64,000 nt of DNA from Collibacillus ludicampi. GTDB taxonomy: Bacteria; Bacillota; Bacilli; Tumebacillales; BOQE01. The DNA lies in NCBI RefSeq assembly GCF_023705585.1, contig NZ_BOQE01000001.1, positions 3,752,710-3,816,709 of the forward strand, read 5' to 3'. A program made the position numbers and the translations under genes. Positions 8,936 to 17,743 of this stretch are shown in pieces (the stretch's first letter is position 1; each line of letters opens with the position of its first letter). The notes beneath the pieces were generated by a model. It worked only from the letters and a program-made list of their open reading frames with translations. It was not told the DNA's origin and did no database searches.

Positions 8936-9966
8936 GCCAACTCCTTCTGCGCCACGTATTGCTGCGATACTTCACAAAGATGTGAAAGGAGAGCGTACGC
9001 ACTGCCGCTATCGATCGCCTGCTCCGCCATTCGCACGCCGTGCTCTAATGTTTCTGCTTTTCCCGCTACGTAGATGCTTGCGGCCGCATTCAGAACAACG
9101 ATATCCCTTGCTCCGCCGGGCTCTCCTTTCAATACGCGGCGAATGATCTCCGCATTTTCCTTCGGTAATCCGCCTCGTACAGATCGTAACGGATGACGTG
9201 ATAAGCCCAATTCTTCGGGGGTGACCGTATATGTCACTATTTCTCCGTTTTTCAACTCTGCGACAAATGTTTCTCCCGTGATCGTGAATTCGTCCAAGCC
9301 GTCACAGCCATGGACGATCAGCGCATGTTCCGAACCCAGTAAACGTAATACGTGAGCAACTTTTACAGGCAAATCAGCGGAAAATGTACCGATCACCTGC
9401 CTTTTCGCACCGGCCGGATTCGTCAGCGGTCCTAAAATATTGAATACCGTGCGAAATCCCAGTTCTTGGCGCGGTACCGCAGCGTATTTCATCGCTTGGT
9501 GATACAAAGGTGCAAACAAAAAGCAAATGCCCGTTTTCTTCAGACATGCCACTGCTTGCTCCGGTGTTAACTCTATGGCAACTCCCAATTCAGAGAGTAC
9601 GTCCGCACTCCCGCTTTGGCTGGAGACCGCTCGATTCCCGTGCTTTGCAATCGGTACGCCCGCCGCTGCAGCTACAAACGAGGCGGCTGTCGAAATATTA
9701 AACGTCCTTGCACCATCTCCACCTGTACCGCAAGTATCGACCAATCCCTCAATTCCCGTTTCAAATGAAAAGGAAAGGCTTCTCATCGTTTTCGCAAAGC
9801 CTGCGATTTCATCGGGAGTTTCCCCTTTGACACGCAGGGCCGTGATGAATCCCGCGATTTGTGCGGGTGTGGCAAGACCGGTCATGATATGTTCCATGAT
9901 CGCTTGTGCTTCCTCGAAGGACAGGTGTTTCCCGTCAATGAGCTTGTTCAGCGCTTGTTTCATCAT
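8932..9966 (-). CDS. trpD: Anthranilate phosphoribosyltransferase, first gene of this trp unit
   Basis: Transfers phosphoribose from PRPP to anthranilate. About 344 residues; DTCGTGGDG near 80 binds PRPP and KHGNRAVSS near 108 is the partner loop. The start is taken at 9966, nine bases after AGGAG, because family members begin with this segment; the longer frame to 10053 would translate the leader. The ribosome site is embedded in an array of GAG triplets, so TRAP binding could block initiation. There is no trpE before it, although B. subtilis has trpE in this place; anthranilate synthase must be encoded elsewhere. Confidence 0.95.
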   Translation of the reverse strand: MMKQALNKLIDGKHLSFEEAQAIMEHIMTGLATPAQIAGFITALRVKGETPDEIAGFAKTMRSLSFSFETGIEGLVDTCGTGGDGARTFNISTAASFVAAAAGVPIAKHGNRAVSSQSGSADVLSELGVAIELTPEQAVACLKKTGICFLFAPLYHQAMKYAAVPRQELGFRTVFNILGPLTNPAGAKRQVIGTFSADLPVKVAHVLRLLGSEHALIVHGCDGLDEFTITGETFVAELKNGEIVTYTVTPEELGLSRHPLRSVRGGLPKENAEIIRRVLKGEPGGARDIVVLNAAASIYVAGKAETLEHGVRMAEQAIDSGSAYALLSHLCEVSQQYVAQKELA

Positions 9967-9971
9967 CTTTC

Positions 9972-10010
9972 TCTCGCTCCTCTCATCTTCACTCGACTCG
10001 TCTCTACTCA
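9972..10010 (-). promoter_or_regulatory. GAG-triplet array over the trpD ribosome site (putative TRAP site 2)
   Basis: On the minus strand triplets begin at 10009, 10004, 9999, 9994, 9989, 9984 and 9979, each five bases apart: GAG, GAG, GAG, GAG, AAG, GAG, GAG, then one more GAG at 9975. The GAG at 9979-9977 is part of the AGGAG ribosome site of trpD. TRAP (MtrB) binds (G/U)AG repeats spaced by two or three bases, and in B. subtilis such arrays over ribosome sites repress translation (trpG, trpP). mtrB is present in this window. Confidence 0.8.
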
Positions 10011-10072
10011 CGTGAACGGACGCTGGAACCTCATGGAGTCGTAGCCAGTACATTCTGCCAATGAATGTATAG

Positions 10073-10098
10073 AAAAAGTCAGAGCGATCGCCCTGACT
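10073..10098 (-). terminator. Attenuator-like terminator in the trpD leader
   Basis: Stem GTCAGGGCGAT/ATCGCTCTGAC-like palindrome followed by five T residues on the minus strand. It lies between the upstream GAG array and trpD, as the overlapping terminator does in the B. subtilis trp leader. A second hairpin, ATAAGAAC/GTTCTTAT, lies just upstream. Confidence 0.7.
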
Positions 10099-10146
10099 GA
10101 AACATTCAAAGAGTATGACAAAATATAAGAACCAGATGTTCTTATG

Positions 10147-10200
10147 CTCTCATCTCACTCAACTCTGCTCGTCTCAGCCTGGCCTTACTCACTGATCTAC
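10147..10200 (-). promoter_or_regulatory. GAG-triplet array in the trpD leader (putative TRAP site 1)
   Basis: Minus-strand triplets UAG at 10199, GAG at 10090 relative position 10190, then GAG at 10175, 10170, 10165, 10160, 10156 and 10151/10149. The central ones have the two-base spacing that TRAP requires. The array precedes a terminator hairpin, so TRAP bound with tryptophan could favour termination as in B. subtilis. Number of usable triplets is about eight, fewer than the eleven of the B. subtilis trp leader. Confidence 0.75.
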
Positions 10201-10249
10201 TGAACCATCATAGAATCCACATATTTGGACTCTCCATTTCTTACAAAAG

Positions 10250-10278
10250 AGTGTAACCCGTATGCTCGAGATCGTCAA
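10250..10278 (-). promoter_or_regulatory. Sigma-A-like promoter for trpDCFBA
   Basis: Minus strand: TTGACG at 10278-10273, 17-base spacer, TACACT at 10255-10250. It lies downstream of the aroH stop and would begin a leader of about 275 nt containing both GAG arrays and the terminator. Confidence 0.65.
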
Positions 10279-10330
10279 GAGCTCTCTGATTGAATATGCA
10301 AACGTATAAGTATTTTTAGTCAGATGACAC

Positions 10331-10702
10331 TCATATCTTGTTGACGAGATCCGGGCGTAACACAGTTGCCCCTCGCAAATACACATGGTGAATTTCACTT
10401 TGCGATTTCACCGTGTTCACATGCATGAGAACGCGGATACAACGAGGAAGAGAACCTGGAACGGGCATCTCAAGCGCACACATGACGGGAACAAGCTCCC
10501 ATCCTGCTCTTCCCCTGATCACACGTGCGGGGAAATCCGCGTTCAAGTCTGAAGTTACCGTTACCATGACGGATGCAACGTCATCAGGTACAAGATGATT
10601 GGCTTCGATCATTCGCGAAACCAGCTCCTCGGTAGCGGAGATGATCGCTTCGGATGTATTCGCTTCGACAGTAGTCGCCCCGCGCACTCCTCGTACCATC
10701 AT
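10331..10702 (-). CDS. aroH: Chorismate mutase, AroH type
   Basis: Converts chorismate to prephenate for phenylalanine and tyrosine. 123 residues, the size of the monofunctional trimeric B. subtilis enzyme. [10 protein letters not shown] at the N-terminus includes the active-site Arg, and the VPVMCALEMPVPGSLPRCIRVL stretch (written here in part) holds the Cys and Arg of the pocket. Start overlaps the aroB stop (ATGA). Confidence 0.95.
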   Translation of the reverse strand: MMVRGVRGATTVEANTSEAIISATEELVSRMIEANHLVPDDVASVMVTVTSDLNADFPARVIRGRAGWELVPVMCALEMPVPGSLPRCIRVLMHVNTVKSQSEIHHVYLRGATVLRPDLVNKI

Positions 10703-11814
10703 GAAGCTCTCTCCCTTCGTACGTCGATCGAATCAATAACTGATTGAAGAGGCACGTCTTTCACAATAGAAACACGCCCTATGTCTTCGGCAATAACAAA
10801 CGTCAGTGTCTTACCGATTGCTTTCTTATCTTGACGCATAAAAGAGACTAATTCATTCGTGGACAACGAAGCCGGAATATGAACGGGCAATCCCGCCTTT
10901 AGAAGGCAACGCTCCGTTCGAACCAAGTCTTGACTCGATAAGTAACCGAGCCGCGAAGATAACTCGGCGGCAAAGGCAATTCCTATGGAAACCGCCTCTC
11001 CGTGTGTGAAGACTCCGTATCCCGCAAGACCTTCTATTGCGTGCGCGAGCGTATGTCCGTAATTTAAGATCGCTCTCAATCCCTGCTCTTTTTCGTCCTT
11101 CGCGACGACGGCCGCCTTGATCGCGCAGGATCTTGCCAACATATCCACGAGAATGGCCGAATCCAACGACAACATCTCCTCCATGTTCCGCTCGATCCAG
11201 AAGAAAAATTCACGATCCCAAATTAATCCGTGCTTGATCACTTCAGCAATCCCTGAACGGATTTCCCGTGGAGGCAATGTACGCAGGGTATTTACGTCAT
11301 ATAATACGAATTCCGGTTGGTGAAATGCGCCAATAATATTTTTCCCTCGCGGATGGTTGACAGCCACCTTGCCGCCTACAGCACTATCATGTGCTAGGAC
11401 GGTCGTCGGGACTTGAACGAATGAGATCCCGCGCATGTATGTAGCCGCGACAAAGCCAGCCAAGTCTCCTACCACCCCGCCTCCTAATGCGATAATAGTC
11501 GATCGGCGGTCGAGCCCGGCGTTAAACGCGGCATCATATAACCGTTCAGCCTGGTCGAGGTTTTTTGATTCCTCACCAGGTGGCACTTCAACAACGGTGA
11601 CTGAATATCCACTTTGCTCGAGCGACTCTTTCGCCACTTCGAGGTGGCCCGCCTTGCTCACATGTTCGTCCGTCACCAGTAGAATGTGAGACGTCTCAGA
11701 CAAATCCGCCCGTCTCATCTCCTCCCCCAAAGAGCGCAAAACTCCATCCCCTATGATGATCTCATATCCGCGCTCCCCCAAATCGACTCGCAACCTTTTC
11801 ACATCGTCCGTCAT
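10699..11814 (-). CDS. aroB: 3-dehydroquinate synthase
   Basis: NAD- and metal-dependent cyclisation of DAHP to dehydroquinate, second step of the shikimate pathway. 371 residues. Visible: [15 protein letters not shown] near 108, [14 protein letters not shown] near 137 (family usually has LAQ or LAH), and the metal-site region [12 protein letters not shown] near 250. Coupled by ATGA overlaps to aroC before it and aroH after it. Confidence 0.97.
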   Translation of the reverse strand: MTDDVKRLRVDLGERGYEIIIGDGVLRSLGEEMRRADLSETSHILLVTDEHVSKAGHLEVAKESLEQSGYSVTVVEVPPGEESKNLDQAERLYDAAFNAGLDRRSTIIALGGGVVGDLAGFVAATYMRGISFVQVPTTVLAHDSAVGGKVAVNHPRGKNIIGAFHQPEFVLYDVNTLRTLPPREIRSGIAEVIKHGLIWDREFFFWIERNMEEMLSLDSAILVDMLARSCAIKAAVVAKDEKEQGLRAILNYGHTLAHAIEGLAGYGVFTHGEAVSIGIAFAAELSSRLGYLSSQDLVRTERCLLKAGLPVHIPASLSTNELVSFMRQDKKAIGKTLTFVIAEDIGRVSIVKDVPLQSVIDSIDVRRERAS

Positions 11815-12971
11815 CGTGCTCTCACCGCCGACAAATAACTTTCGTAATTGCGTTTCATTTCTTCCAGCGAATCTCCGCCAAACTTTTCACAGAATGCCTG
11901 GGCGATCGTCCAGGCAGTTACCGCTTCGCCTACTACCGCTGCTGCAGGCGCGGCACAAACATCTGAACGTTCGACCGTCGCTTCATACTTCTCTTTTGTT
12001 TTCAAATCGACACTGCGCAGCGGTTTGTAGAGTGTTGGAATAGGTTTCATCGCCGCGCGCACGATGATTGGCTCACCGTTCGAAATTCCTCCTTCGATAC
12101 CTCCCGCACCATTCGTTTCGCGATAAAATCCACGTTTTTCGTCATAGAAGATCTCATCATGTACTTCCGATCCCACTCTCCTTGCTGCATCAAATCCCAG
12201 ACCGATTTCCACTCCTTTGATCGCCTGGATACCCATCAATGCGCATGCCAAACGGGCATCGAGCCGCCGATCGGGCATCGAGTAGGAACCAAGTCCAACA
12301 GGTACACCTGTCACTACAACTTCGAATATCCCTCCGAGTGAATTGCCCTCCTTACGCGTTCTCTTAATCAATTCAATGATTTCCTGTTCCTTGACAGGAT
12401 CCGCGACGCGAACTTCCGACTTCTCTGCTCTTGCTGCGATCTCTTCGATACTTCCTTCAAGAGGTCCCACTTGAATCGGGCCAATTTCGACCAAATGGCT
12501 GTAAATACGAATATTAAAAATTTCCAACAATTGTCTCGCTACTGCCCCGACGGCAACCAGTGTCGCCGTGTTCCGTGCGCTTGCTCGTTCGAGCACATTT
12601 CTCACATCATCGTGTGCGTATTTCAAAGCGCCTGAGAGATCCGCATGACCTGGCCGGGGCTTGGTGACAACAGCCAGATCAGCCGGAGGTTCCCCTTCAA
12701 CAGCCATCCGCTCTTGCCAGTTCTTCCAATCTTTATTGATGACATGCAGGGTTAGTGGAGAACCCAACGTTTTCCCAAACCGCAGACCGCTTGTAATTTC
12801 CACGCGATCCGTTTCGATTTTCATTCGGCCCCCCCTGCCGTATCCTTGCTGGCGACGCCATAACTGATGGTTGATCTGGTCGGTGGAAAGCGGCACATGG
12901 CTCGGCAACCCTTCTATGATCGCCGTTAATTCCGGTCCATGAGATTCACCGGCAGTCAAATAGCGTAGCAT
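11811..12971 (-). CDS. aroC: Chorismate synthase
   Basis: Makes chorismate from EPSP with reduced FMN. About 386 residues. Signature segments: [10 protein letters not shown] at the N-terminus, [12 protein letters not shown] near 43, RPGHAD near 105, [15 protein letters not shown] near 132, and the C-terminal [14 protein letters not shown]. Called aroF in B. subtilis. Start set at the ATG at 12971, nine bases after AAAGGGG; a TTG precedes it at 12974. It opens the operon aroC-aroB-aroH. Confidence 0.97.
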   Translation of the reverse strand: MLRYLTAGESHGPELTAIIEGLPSHVPLSTDQINHQLWRRQQGYGRGGRMKIETDRVEITSGLRFGKTLGSPLTLHVINKDWKNWQERMAVEGEPPADLAVVTKPRPGHADLSGALKYAHDDVRNVLERASARNTATLVAVGAVARQLLEIFNIRIYSHLVEIGPIQVGPLEGSIEEIAARAEKSEVRVADPVKEQEIIELIKRTRKEGNSLGGIFEVVVTGVPVGLGSYSMPDRRLDARLACALMGIQAIKGVEIGLGFDAARRVGSEVHDEIFYDEKRGFYRETNGAGGIEGGISNGEPIIVRAAMKPIPTLYKPLRSVDLKTKEKYEATVERSDVCAAPAAAVVGEAVTAWTIAQAFCEKFGGDSLEEMKRNYESYLSAVRAR

Positions 12972-12989
12972 CAATCGAATCCCCTTTCC

Positions 12990-13076
12990 ATCTATGCAGT
13001 TCGGTTATGATTTGTCTATAAAACCGAACGACGATTCTTTCTCAATACTGTTATACTGTACAGCACGAAAATTCAA
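12990..13076 (-). promoter_or_regulatory. aroC leader: weak promoter candidate and a stem-loop
   Basis: On the minus strand TTGAAT (13076-13071) and TATAAC (13055-13050) are 15 bases apart, a poor spacing. Downstream an eight-base stem GTTCGGTT/AACCGAAC (12999-13006 with 13022-13029) would form in the leader. No T-run follows, so it is not an intrinsic terminator. Confidence 0.35.
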
Positions 13077-13136
13077 GATATTGTTGTACATTATATATCA
13101 ATCTTCTAATTAAAAAAAGAGCTAATTCTCCATATA

Positions 13137-13163
13137 GAAAAAGCACTTCCTTAAGGAAGCGCT
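13137..13163 (-). terminator. Terminator after the M42 peptidase operon
   Basis: Stem AGCGCTTCC/GGAAGTGCT around TTAA, followed by TTTTTC on the minus strand. It overlaps the last codons of the gene ending at 13151. Confidence 0.75.
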
Positions 13164-14149
13164 CGCTTTAAAACTTCTATCCCCAATTCAATCGTTCGTT
13201 CCATATCCGCAAGTGACACCATTTGTGATGGGGAATACGGATAGCGTAAAGGTACTGACAAGGCGGCTGTCGGAATACCGCCCTGTGTCAAGTGAACCGC
13301 TCCCGCATCACTTTTTCCCTGCGGTGAAACTTCCATTTGGTAAGGAATGCCGCACGCCTCCGCACAGGCCTTCATCTTGCGACGAATCTCCGGTGGAACG
13401 ACGATCGTGTCATCGAGAACTTTGATCGCCGGACCCTTTCCCAGTTTCACCTCGCTGCGTTCCGCTCCGGGAGTATCTCCCGTTACAGCAGTGCCGATGA
13501 CGAGAGCAAAATCCGGTTCAATCCGATATGTTGCAGTTTTGATACCGCGGGAACCGACTTCTTTTTGTACGGAAAAGACGATGTATAGGTCATGATCCAG
13601 CACACCGATACGCTTGACTATTTCCGTCAATATGACACAACCCACGCGGTTATCGAGAGATTTACCTATGATTCGCTCGCCGATGATCTCCGGCGGCGTG
13701 TGTTCGATCACAGCTGAATCTCCGATCGCGACGGTTCGCAAGGCTTCTTCAGCGTTCGATGCACCTATATCGATAAACAGTTCCGTACATGTCACATCTT
13801 TTCCTGACGTCTGCTCCGCACCGATGATTCCTTTCACACCATTGGTAAAACGGACACGTTCCCCGATCAAACGCACAGGTTCGATAGTACCAATCGGCAC
13901 AAAACGCCAAAAGCCGCTTTCTTCCACGTGAGTGACCATAATCCCACGCTCGTCCATGTTAGCGGTAAGCATCAGTCTGCCGCTTTGCGGGTTGGTTCCT
14001 TTCTTCCATGCGATGAGGTTTCCCAATACGTCCGTATGTATTTCATCCACAAAAGGCTCGATTTCTTTTTTTAGTTGTTGAAGGAGTGTGCCTTCCGCAC
14101 CTGAAGGGGCCACCGTCTGGCTAAGTTGCAGAAGCAGCTCGTTATTCAT
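13151..14149 (-). CDS. M42-family peptidase homologue lacking the catalytic residues
   Basis: 332 residues with the full M42 (TET aminopeptidase) fold length, but the active site is lost. Where M42 enzymes have a HxD motif this protein reads TANMDE (His to Asn); the VQEE motif reads VQKE (catalytic Glu to Lys); the Asp/Glu of the next strand is replaced (LVIGTAV); and the terminal RYxHSP motif reads RYPYSP (His to Tyr). Only the Asp of SLDNRVG remains. It is the last of three tandem M42 genes and overlaps the second by four bases. A structural or regulatory subunit of a mixed oligomer is a reasonable inference; loss of activity is read directly, function is not. Confidence 0.85.
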   Translation of the reverse strand: MNNELLLQLSQTVAPSGAEGTLLQQLKKEIEPFVDEIHTDVLGNLIAWKKGTNPQSGRLMLTANMDERGIMVTHVEESGFWRFVPIGTIEPVRLIGERVRFTNGVKGIIGAEQTSGKDVTCTELFIDIGASNAEEALRTVAIGDSAVIEHTPPEIIGERIIGKSLDNRVGCVILTEIVKRIGVLDHDLYIVFSVQKEVGSRGIKTATYRIEPDFALVIGTAVTGDTPGAERSEVKLGKGPAIKVLDDTIVVPPEIRRKMKACAEACGIPYQMEVSPQGKSDAGAVHLTQGGIPTAALSVPLRYPYSPSQMVSLADMERTIELGIEVLKRALP

Positions 14150-15171
14150 AAGCGAACCTCCCCTTTCTCAATCGCGCGCAGAAACGCTTCCACTAATCGA
14201 ACGGTATGTTCATAATCATCAAGATTGATCACTTGAGCAGGAGAATGGATATAACGTGTCGGTACGGAAATCGCACCCACCGCTACTCCTTCCCTGATAT
14301 TATGAATACGTCCCGCATCATTTCCTCCTCCGGAAACCCGTCGGAACTGATAGGGAATGTTATGATTCTCCGCCGTACGAATGATCGCTTGCAGAACCGC
14401 ACGATTTGCGATGGTTGAAGCATCGATGACCGAGAGCGCAGGACCTTGACCCAAGACGGTACCCTGGCCATGAGCCACCGCATCCACGGCGTCAAAACAG
14501 ACGGTTGATTCGAGTACGAGGGCAATGTCCGGCTTGACGGCATATGTGGCAGGTCCGACACCCCGGAGTCCGATCTCCTCTTGCACGGTAAATACGAATG
14601 AGAGTGGCAACGCAAACGATTTTTTCAACGTTTCTATCATGATCGCACATCCCACTCGATCATCGAACGACTTTGCTTTCGCGATGCGCGGGGCGATTTC
14701 TTCATACTCGGTCGTAAAGACGGCTACATCTCCCAGTTTCACGTATTTCTCCGCATCCTGACGGCTCGTTGCACCGATGTCGATAAACATATCATCGATT
14801 GCGAGAGGCTTATCCCTTTCCGCACCGGACTGGAGATGATAGGGTTTCGCACCGATCACACCATAGATTTTCTTTTCACCGATCCGTAGCGGTTTACTCA
14901 CCAGAACACGCGGATCCACGCCTCCGATCGGCCGAAAACGCAACATCCCCGTCTCTTCAATATGTACGATCATAAAGCTGACTTCATCCATATGGGCGCA
15001 GACCATGACCTTCGGGCCTTCGAGCGAACCGTCTTTCTCCGCGATCAAGTTTCCCATGGAATCGGTATAAACCCGATCCACGTGATCCTTAATTTCCTCA
15101 TATATGATTTGCCGGACTTCATCTTCGAAACCGGACGGTCCCATCGCTTCCGTTAATTTTTTAAGTAACAA
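14146..15171 (-). CDS. M42-family metallo-aminopeptidase
   Basis: Dinuclear metal peptidase of the TET type, expected to form large tetrahedral shells that trim peptides in the cytoplasm. 341 residues. Ligands and base are all visible: CAHMDEVS near 62, FDDRVGC near 175, TVQEEIGLRG near 205, LVLEST near 228, and RYIHSP near 310. Start is the TTG at 15171 after GGAGGGG; it overlaps the end of the preceding gene by 19 bases. Resembles B. subtilis YsdC/YtoP; which one cannot be said from reading. Confidence 0.88.
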   Translation of the reverse strand: MLLKKLTEAMGPSGFEDEVRQIIYEEIKDHVDRVYTDSMGNLIAEKDGSLEGPKVMVCAHMDEVSFMIVHIEETGMLRFRPIGGVDPRVLVSKPLRIGEKKIYGVIGAKPYHLQSGAERDKPLAIDDMFIDIGATSRQDAEKYVKLGDVAVFTTEYEEIAPRIAKAKSFDDRVGCAIMIETLKKSFALPLSFVFTVQEEIGLRGVGPATYAVKPDIALVLESTVCFDAVDAVAHGQGTVLGQGPALSVIDASTIANRAVLQAIIRTAENHNIPYQFRRVSGGGNDAGRIHNIREGVAVGAISVPTRYIHSPAQVINLDDYEHTVRLVEAFLRAIEKGEVRL

Positions 15172-16232
15172 CGTAACCCCTCCACGAACGAACGGTCTAT
15201 GGATGCAACGAAATGGGCAAGAAGCTTTCCGGTCATTTCAATATCGGCGAAGTTAACCGTTTCCACTGATGTATGCATATAACGCAAAGGAATGGATACG
15301 AGGCCTGAAGGTATGCCCCCTTGAGTCACTTGAATTGCCCAGGCGTCCGTTCCGGTTGACGCCTGTGTAAGCTCGATCTGATGCGGAATGCGAAGATCCT
15401 CGGCGACATCGAGAAAACGCCGATGGATATTTCTATGGATATTGGGACCGAAACAAATGGCCGGGCCTTCTCCGAGGATCATCGATTGATCGGGAGCTTG
15501 CCCGGGGAGCTTGCCGAAAGTCACATCCACCGCGATCGCGAGATCCGGGTGGATGCCAAACGCAGCCGTCCCCGCCCCCCGCAATCCCAGTTCCTCCTGT
15601 ACCGTAGTAACCATATAGACATCCGCTTGTACACGAAGGCGTTTCATCTCTTGCAAACAGACAAACAACGCCGCTACACTCGCGCGATTATCGAGCGATT
15701 TTCCCGCGATATAACCGTTTTGAAGTTCCATGGGACGACGATAAACAGTCACGCAATCACCAAGTTCGACATATTCACGAACTTGATGTTCGGGCATGGC
15801 GAGATCGACATACAGGCTTTCCAGCGGAATCGCTTTTTTGCGCTCTTCAGCACTGGTCAAATGAGGTGGTTTCGAACCGACAATTCCGCGTAGATCCCCT
15901 TTTTTCGTATGGACGGTCACTTCTTGAGCCACAATCGTACGCGCGTCGACTCCCCCCAGATTCGCCACTCGCAAATAACCGCCCTCCTCAATCTTTGTGA
16001 CGATGAGACCGATCTCATCCATATGCGCGGCGATCATGATTCGAGGTCGATCGTTCGCCCCTTCCCCCTGTACACAGGCGATCAATGATCCTAATGGATC
16101 CACACGAATATCGTCGGTAAAACAGGAAAGTACGTCCCTAATCTTGCGGGCGACTCGTTGTTCATGACCGGATGGGCCCGCAAGCTCAAGGAGTTCAAGC
16201 AGTATCCCCTTGGCATCCATTGTTTCATTCAT
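15153..16232 (-). CDS. M42-family metallo-aminopeptidase
   Basis: Third M42 paralogue, first in transcription. About 359 residues from the ATG at 16232, eight bases after GGAGG; the frame extends to 16250. Complete active site: AAHMDEIGLI near 75, SLDNRAS near 188, TTVQEELGLRG near 220, AIAVDVT near 243 and RYMHTS near 326. Forms a translationally coupled trio with the two genes that follow. Confidence 0.88.
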   Translation of the reverse strand: MNETMDAKGILLELLELAGPSGHEQRVARKIRDVLSCFTDDIRVDPLGSLIACVQGEGANDRPRIMIAAHMDEIGLIVTKIEEGGYLRVANLGGVDARTIVAQEVTVHTKKGDLRGIVGSKPPHLTSAEERKKAIPLESLYVDLAMPEHQVREYVELGDCVTVYRRPMELQNGYIAGKSLDNRASVAALFVCLQEMKRLRVQADVYMVTTVQEELGLRGAGTAAFGIHPDLAIAVDVTFGKLPGQAPDQSMILGEGPAICFGPNIHRNIHRRFLDVAEDLRIPHQIELTQASTGTDAWAIQVTQGGIPSGLVSIPLRYMHTSVETVNFADIEMTGKLLAHFVASIDRSFVEGLRCYLKN

Positions 16233-16246
16233 CTTTCCTGCCTCCA

Positions 16247-16570
16247 TCACTGTCCATCATTTTCCTCCGATTCCCCACGGTTTAACATGCGCATGGCCAA
16301 TCGCGCATTGCGTGCATAAAGAATCTCGCCGATTGCGATTGCAAGTAAAGTGGGAATGACGCTTTTTTCCCATACGGAACCATTCGGTTGTAAGGGCAAA
16401 ATCGCGGTAATACTGACAGAAAGAGAAATTGTCAAACCTACGATCATAAAAAAAGCGTAAGCAAACCAATCGTAAATCTCCCGCTTGAACAATTTCGCTT
16501 TAAACATATTGCGAACGCCCCAAGTATAAAAGAGATAACTGCTTCCTAATATAAGGAAGAAATCCAACAT
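16247..16570 (-). CDS. Small membrane protein of unknown function
   Basis: 107 residues from the ATG at 16570, preceded by GGGGGCG; an upstream in-frame start at 16630 is less likely. Three hydrophobic segments: residues 1-20, about 32-52 and about 62-80. The C-terminal 25 residues are polar. It precedes the M42 trio closely (stop at 16247, next start at 16232). Family not recognised. Confidence 0.6.
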   Translation of the reverse strand: MLDFFLILGSSYLFYTWGVRNMFKAKLFKREIYDWFAYAFFMIVGLTISLSVSITAILPLQPNGSVWEKSVIPTLLAIAIGEILYARNARLAMRMLNRGESEENDGQ

Positions 16571-16633
16571 CCTCACTTCGCCCCCATTTCTGGTAACGTA
16601 TACAATCACGCCAATCGCGTGGAGATACACACA

Positions 16634-17536
16634 CTAACTTAATCTCCCAATTAAATTCACCATATCGGCAGGTAACGGGGCATTCCAGACCATCTTTTCC
16701 TTCGTACGCGGATGAATGATCCCCAGAGTTCCCGCATGTAACGCCTGACGTTCTATAAAGGCCGGCTCTTCACGTCCGTAGAGGAAATCGCCGAACAGCG
16801 GGTGTCCTATATGGGACATATGGACGCGTATTTGATGAGTTCTTCCCGTCTCCAAACGTAACTTCACCCATGTCGCATCGGCAAAACGGTTGACCACGCG
16901 ATAATGGGTAACGGCAGGGCGGCCTTCTTGCATCACTTTCCGTTTCTGCGGATGTTCCGGATCGAGTCCGATCGGGGCAGAAACCGTTCCTTCGTCATGT
17001 GTCATTCTCCCGTGCACGATCGCATGATATTCGCGTTCTAGATTATGGGAAACAAATTCCTTCGCGACCTGTTGATGGGCAAAATGGGTCTTTGCGATCA
17101 ATACCAGACCTGAAGTATACTGGTCGATCCTGTGAACGGGTCGAAAGCGTACTTTTTCTCCGCGCATCATCCAATGATAGACCGCACCGTTCGCCAATGT
17201 ACCCGTATAGTGTCCGCGCGTCGGATGTACGATCATCCCCGCCGGTTTATTCACGACCAACAAATGATCATCTTCGTACACGATATTGAGTTCGATCGGT
17301 TCGGGTAAAATGGCGTCAGATGCTTCCTCTTGCGCATACAACTGCAACAGATCGTCACACTTCACGCGTGAGCTGAGAAAAGCGGGGAGACCGTTAACCC
17401 GCACCCCTTGAACGCTCACAAGTCGACGGATCAGACGCCTGGAAAGACCCAAACGGTTCTGTAAAATCTGGCGAACCATCTTTCCTTCATCCCGGACTTC
17501 ACAGCGATAACGGATAATTTCTTTCAGGTTCTCCAT
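16634..17536 (-). CDS. RluA-family 23S rRNA pseudouridine synthase
   Basis: Isomerises uridine to pseudouridine in RNA. 300 residues: an N-terminal S4-like RNA-binding region (LSRRLIRRLVSVQGVRVNG, residues 30-48) and the catalytic domain with HRIDQYTSGLVL near 140, where the Asp is the nucleophile. RTHQIRVHM near 230 and FGDFLYG near 248 are family hallmarks. Length and S4 domain fit RluD-like enzymes of Firmicutes (YlyB/YhcT/YjbO group); the target base cannot be read. Confidence 0.9.
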   Translation of the reverse strand: MENLKEIIRYRCEVRDEGKMVRQILQNRLGLSRRLIRRLVSVQGVRVNGLPAFLSSRVKCDDLLQLYAQEEASDAILPEPIELNIVYEDDHLLVVNKPAGMIVHPTRGHYTGTLANGAVYHWMMRGEKVRFRPVHRIDQYTSGLVLIAKTHFAHQQVAKEFVSHNLEREYHAIVHGRMTHDEGTVSAPIGLDPEHPQKRKVMQEGRPAVTHYRVVNRFADATWVKLRLETGRTHQIRVHMSHIGHPLFGDFLYGREEPAFIERQALHAGTLGIIHPRTKEKMVWNAPLPADMVNLIGRLS

Positions 17537-17548
17537 GTCATCTGAAGC

Positions 17549-17728
17549 TCACCATACTTTACGGGGAACCGTTTTTTTTCGAACGATGTTCGGAGCGTCT
17601 TCATGTTGATGTTCAAAAATATCTCTTGTCTGATCCCGACGGTCATGCTCAAGCAGACGTCCGCAACGGCAACAACGATCAGCATTCATTTCATTTAATT
17701 CGTAACAATCACTGCAACGGATCTTCAT
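17549..17728 (-). CDS. Small zinc-ribbon-like protein, 59 residues
   Basis: ATG at 17728 ten bases after AAGGGG, stop at 17549. The N-terminus holds CSDC and CCRC, a likely single zinc site; the C-terminal half is charged and basic at the end (RKKTVPRKVW). It fits exactly between the OsmC gene and the pseudouridine synthase gene on the same strand, so it is probably expressed with them. Family not recognised. Confidence 0.6.
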   Translation of the reverse strand: MKIRCSDCYELNEMNADRCCRCGRLLEHDRRDQTRDIFEHQHEDAPNIVRKKTVPRKVW

Positions 17729-17743
17729 GTATGGTTTCCCCTT

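Noticed and set aside
9967-10053. N-terminal extension of trpD
   Set aside because: It would translate the GAG array; the ribosome site and family N-terminus both point to the ATG at 9966.
10141-10200. Reading the GAG array as a simple sequence repeat
   Set aside because: Spacing and position before a terminator, together with mtrB in the window, fit TRAP binding better.
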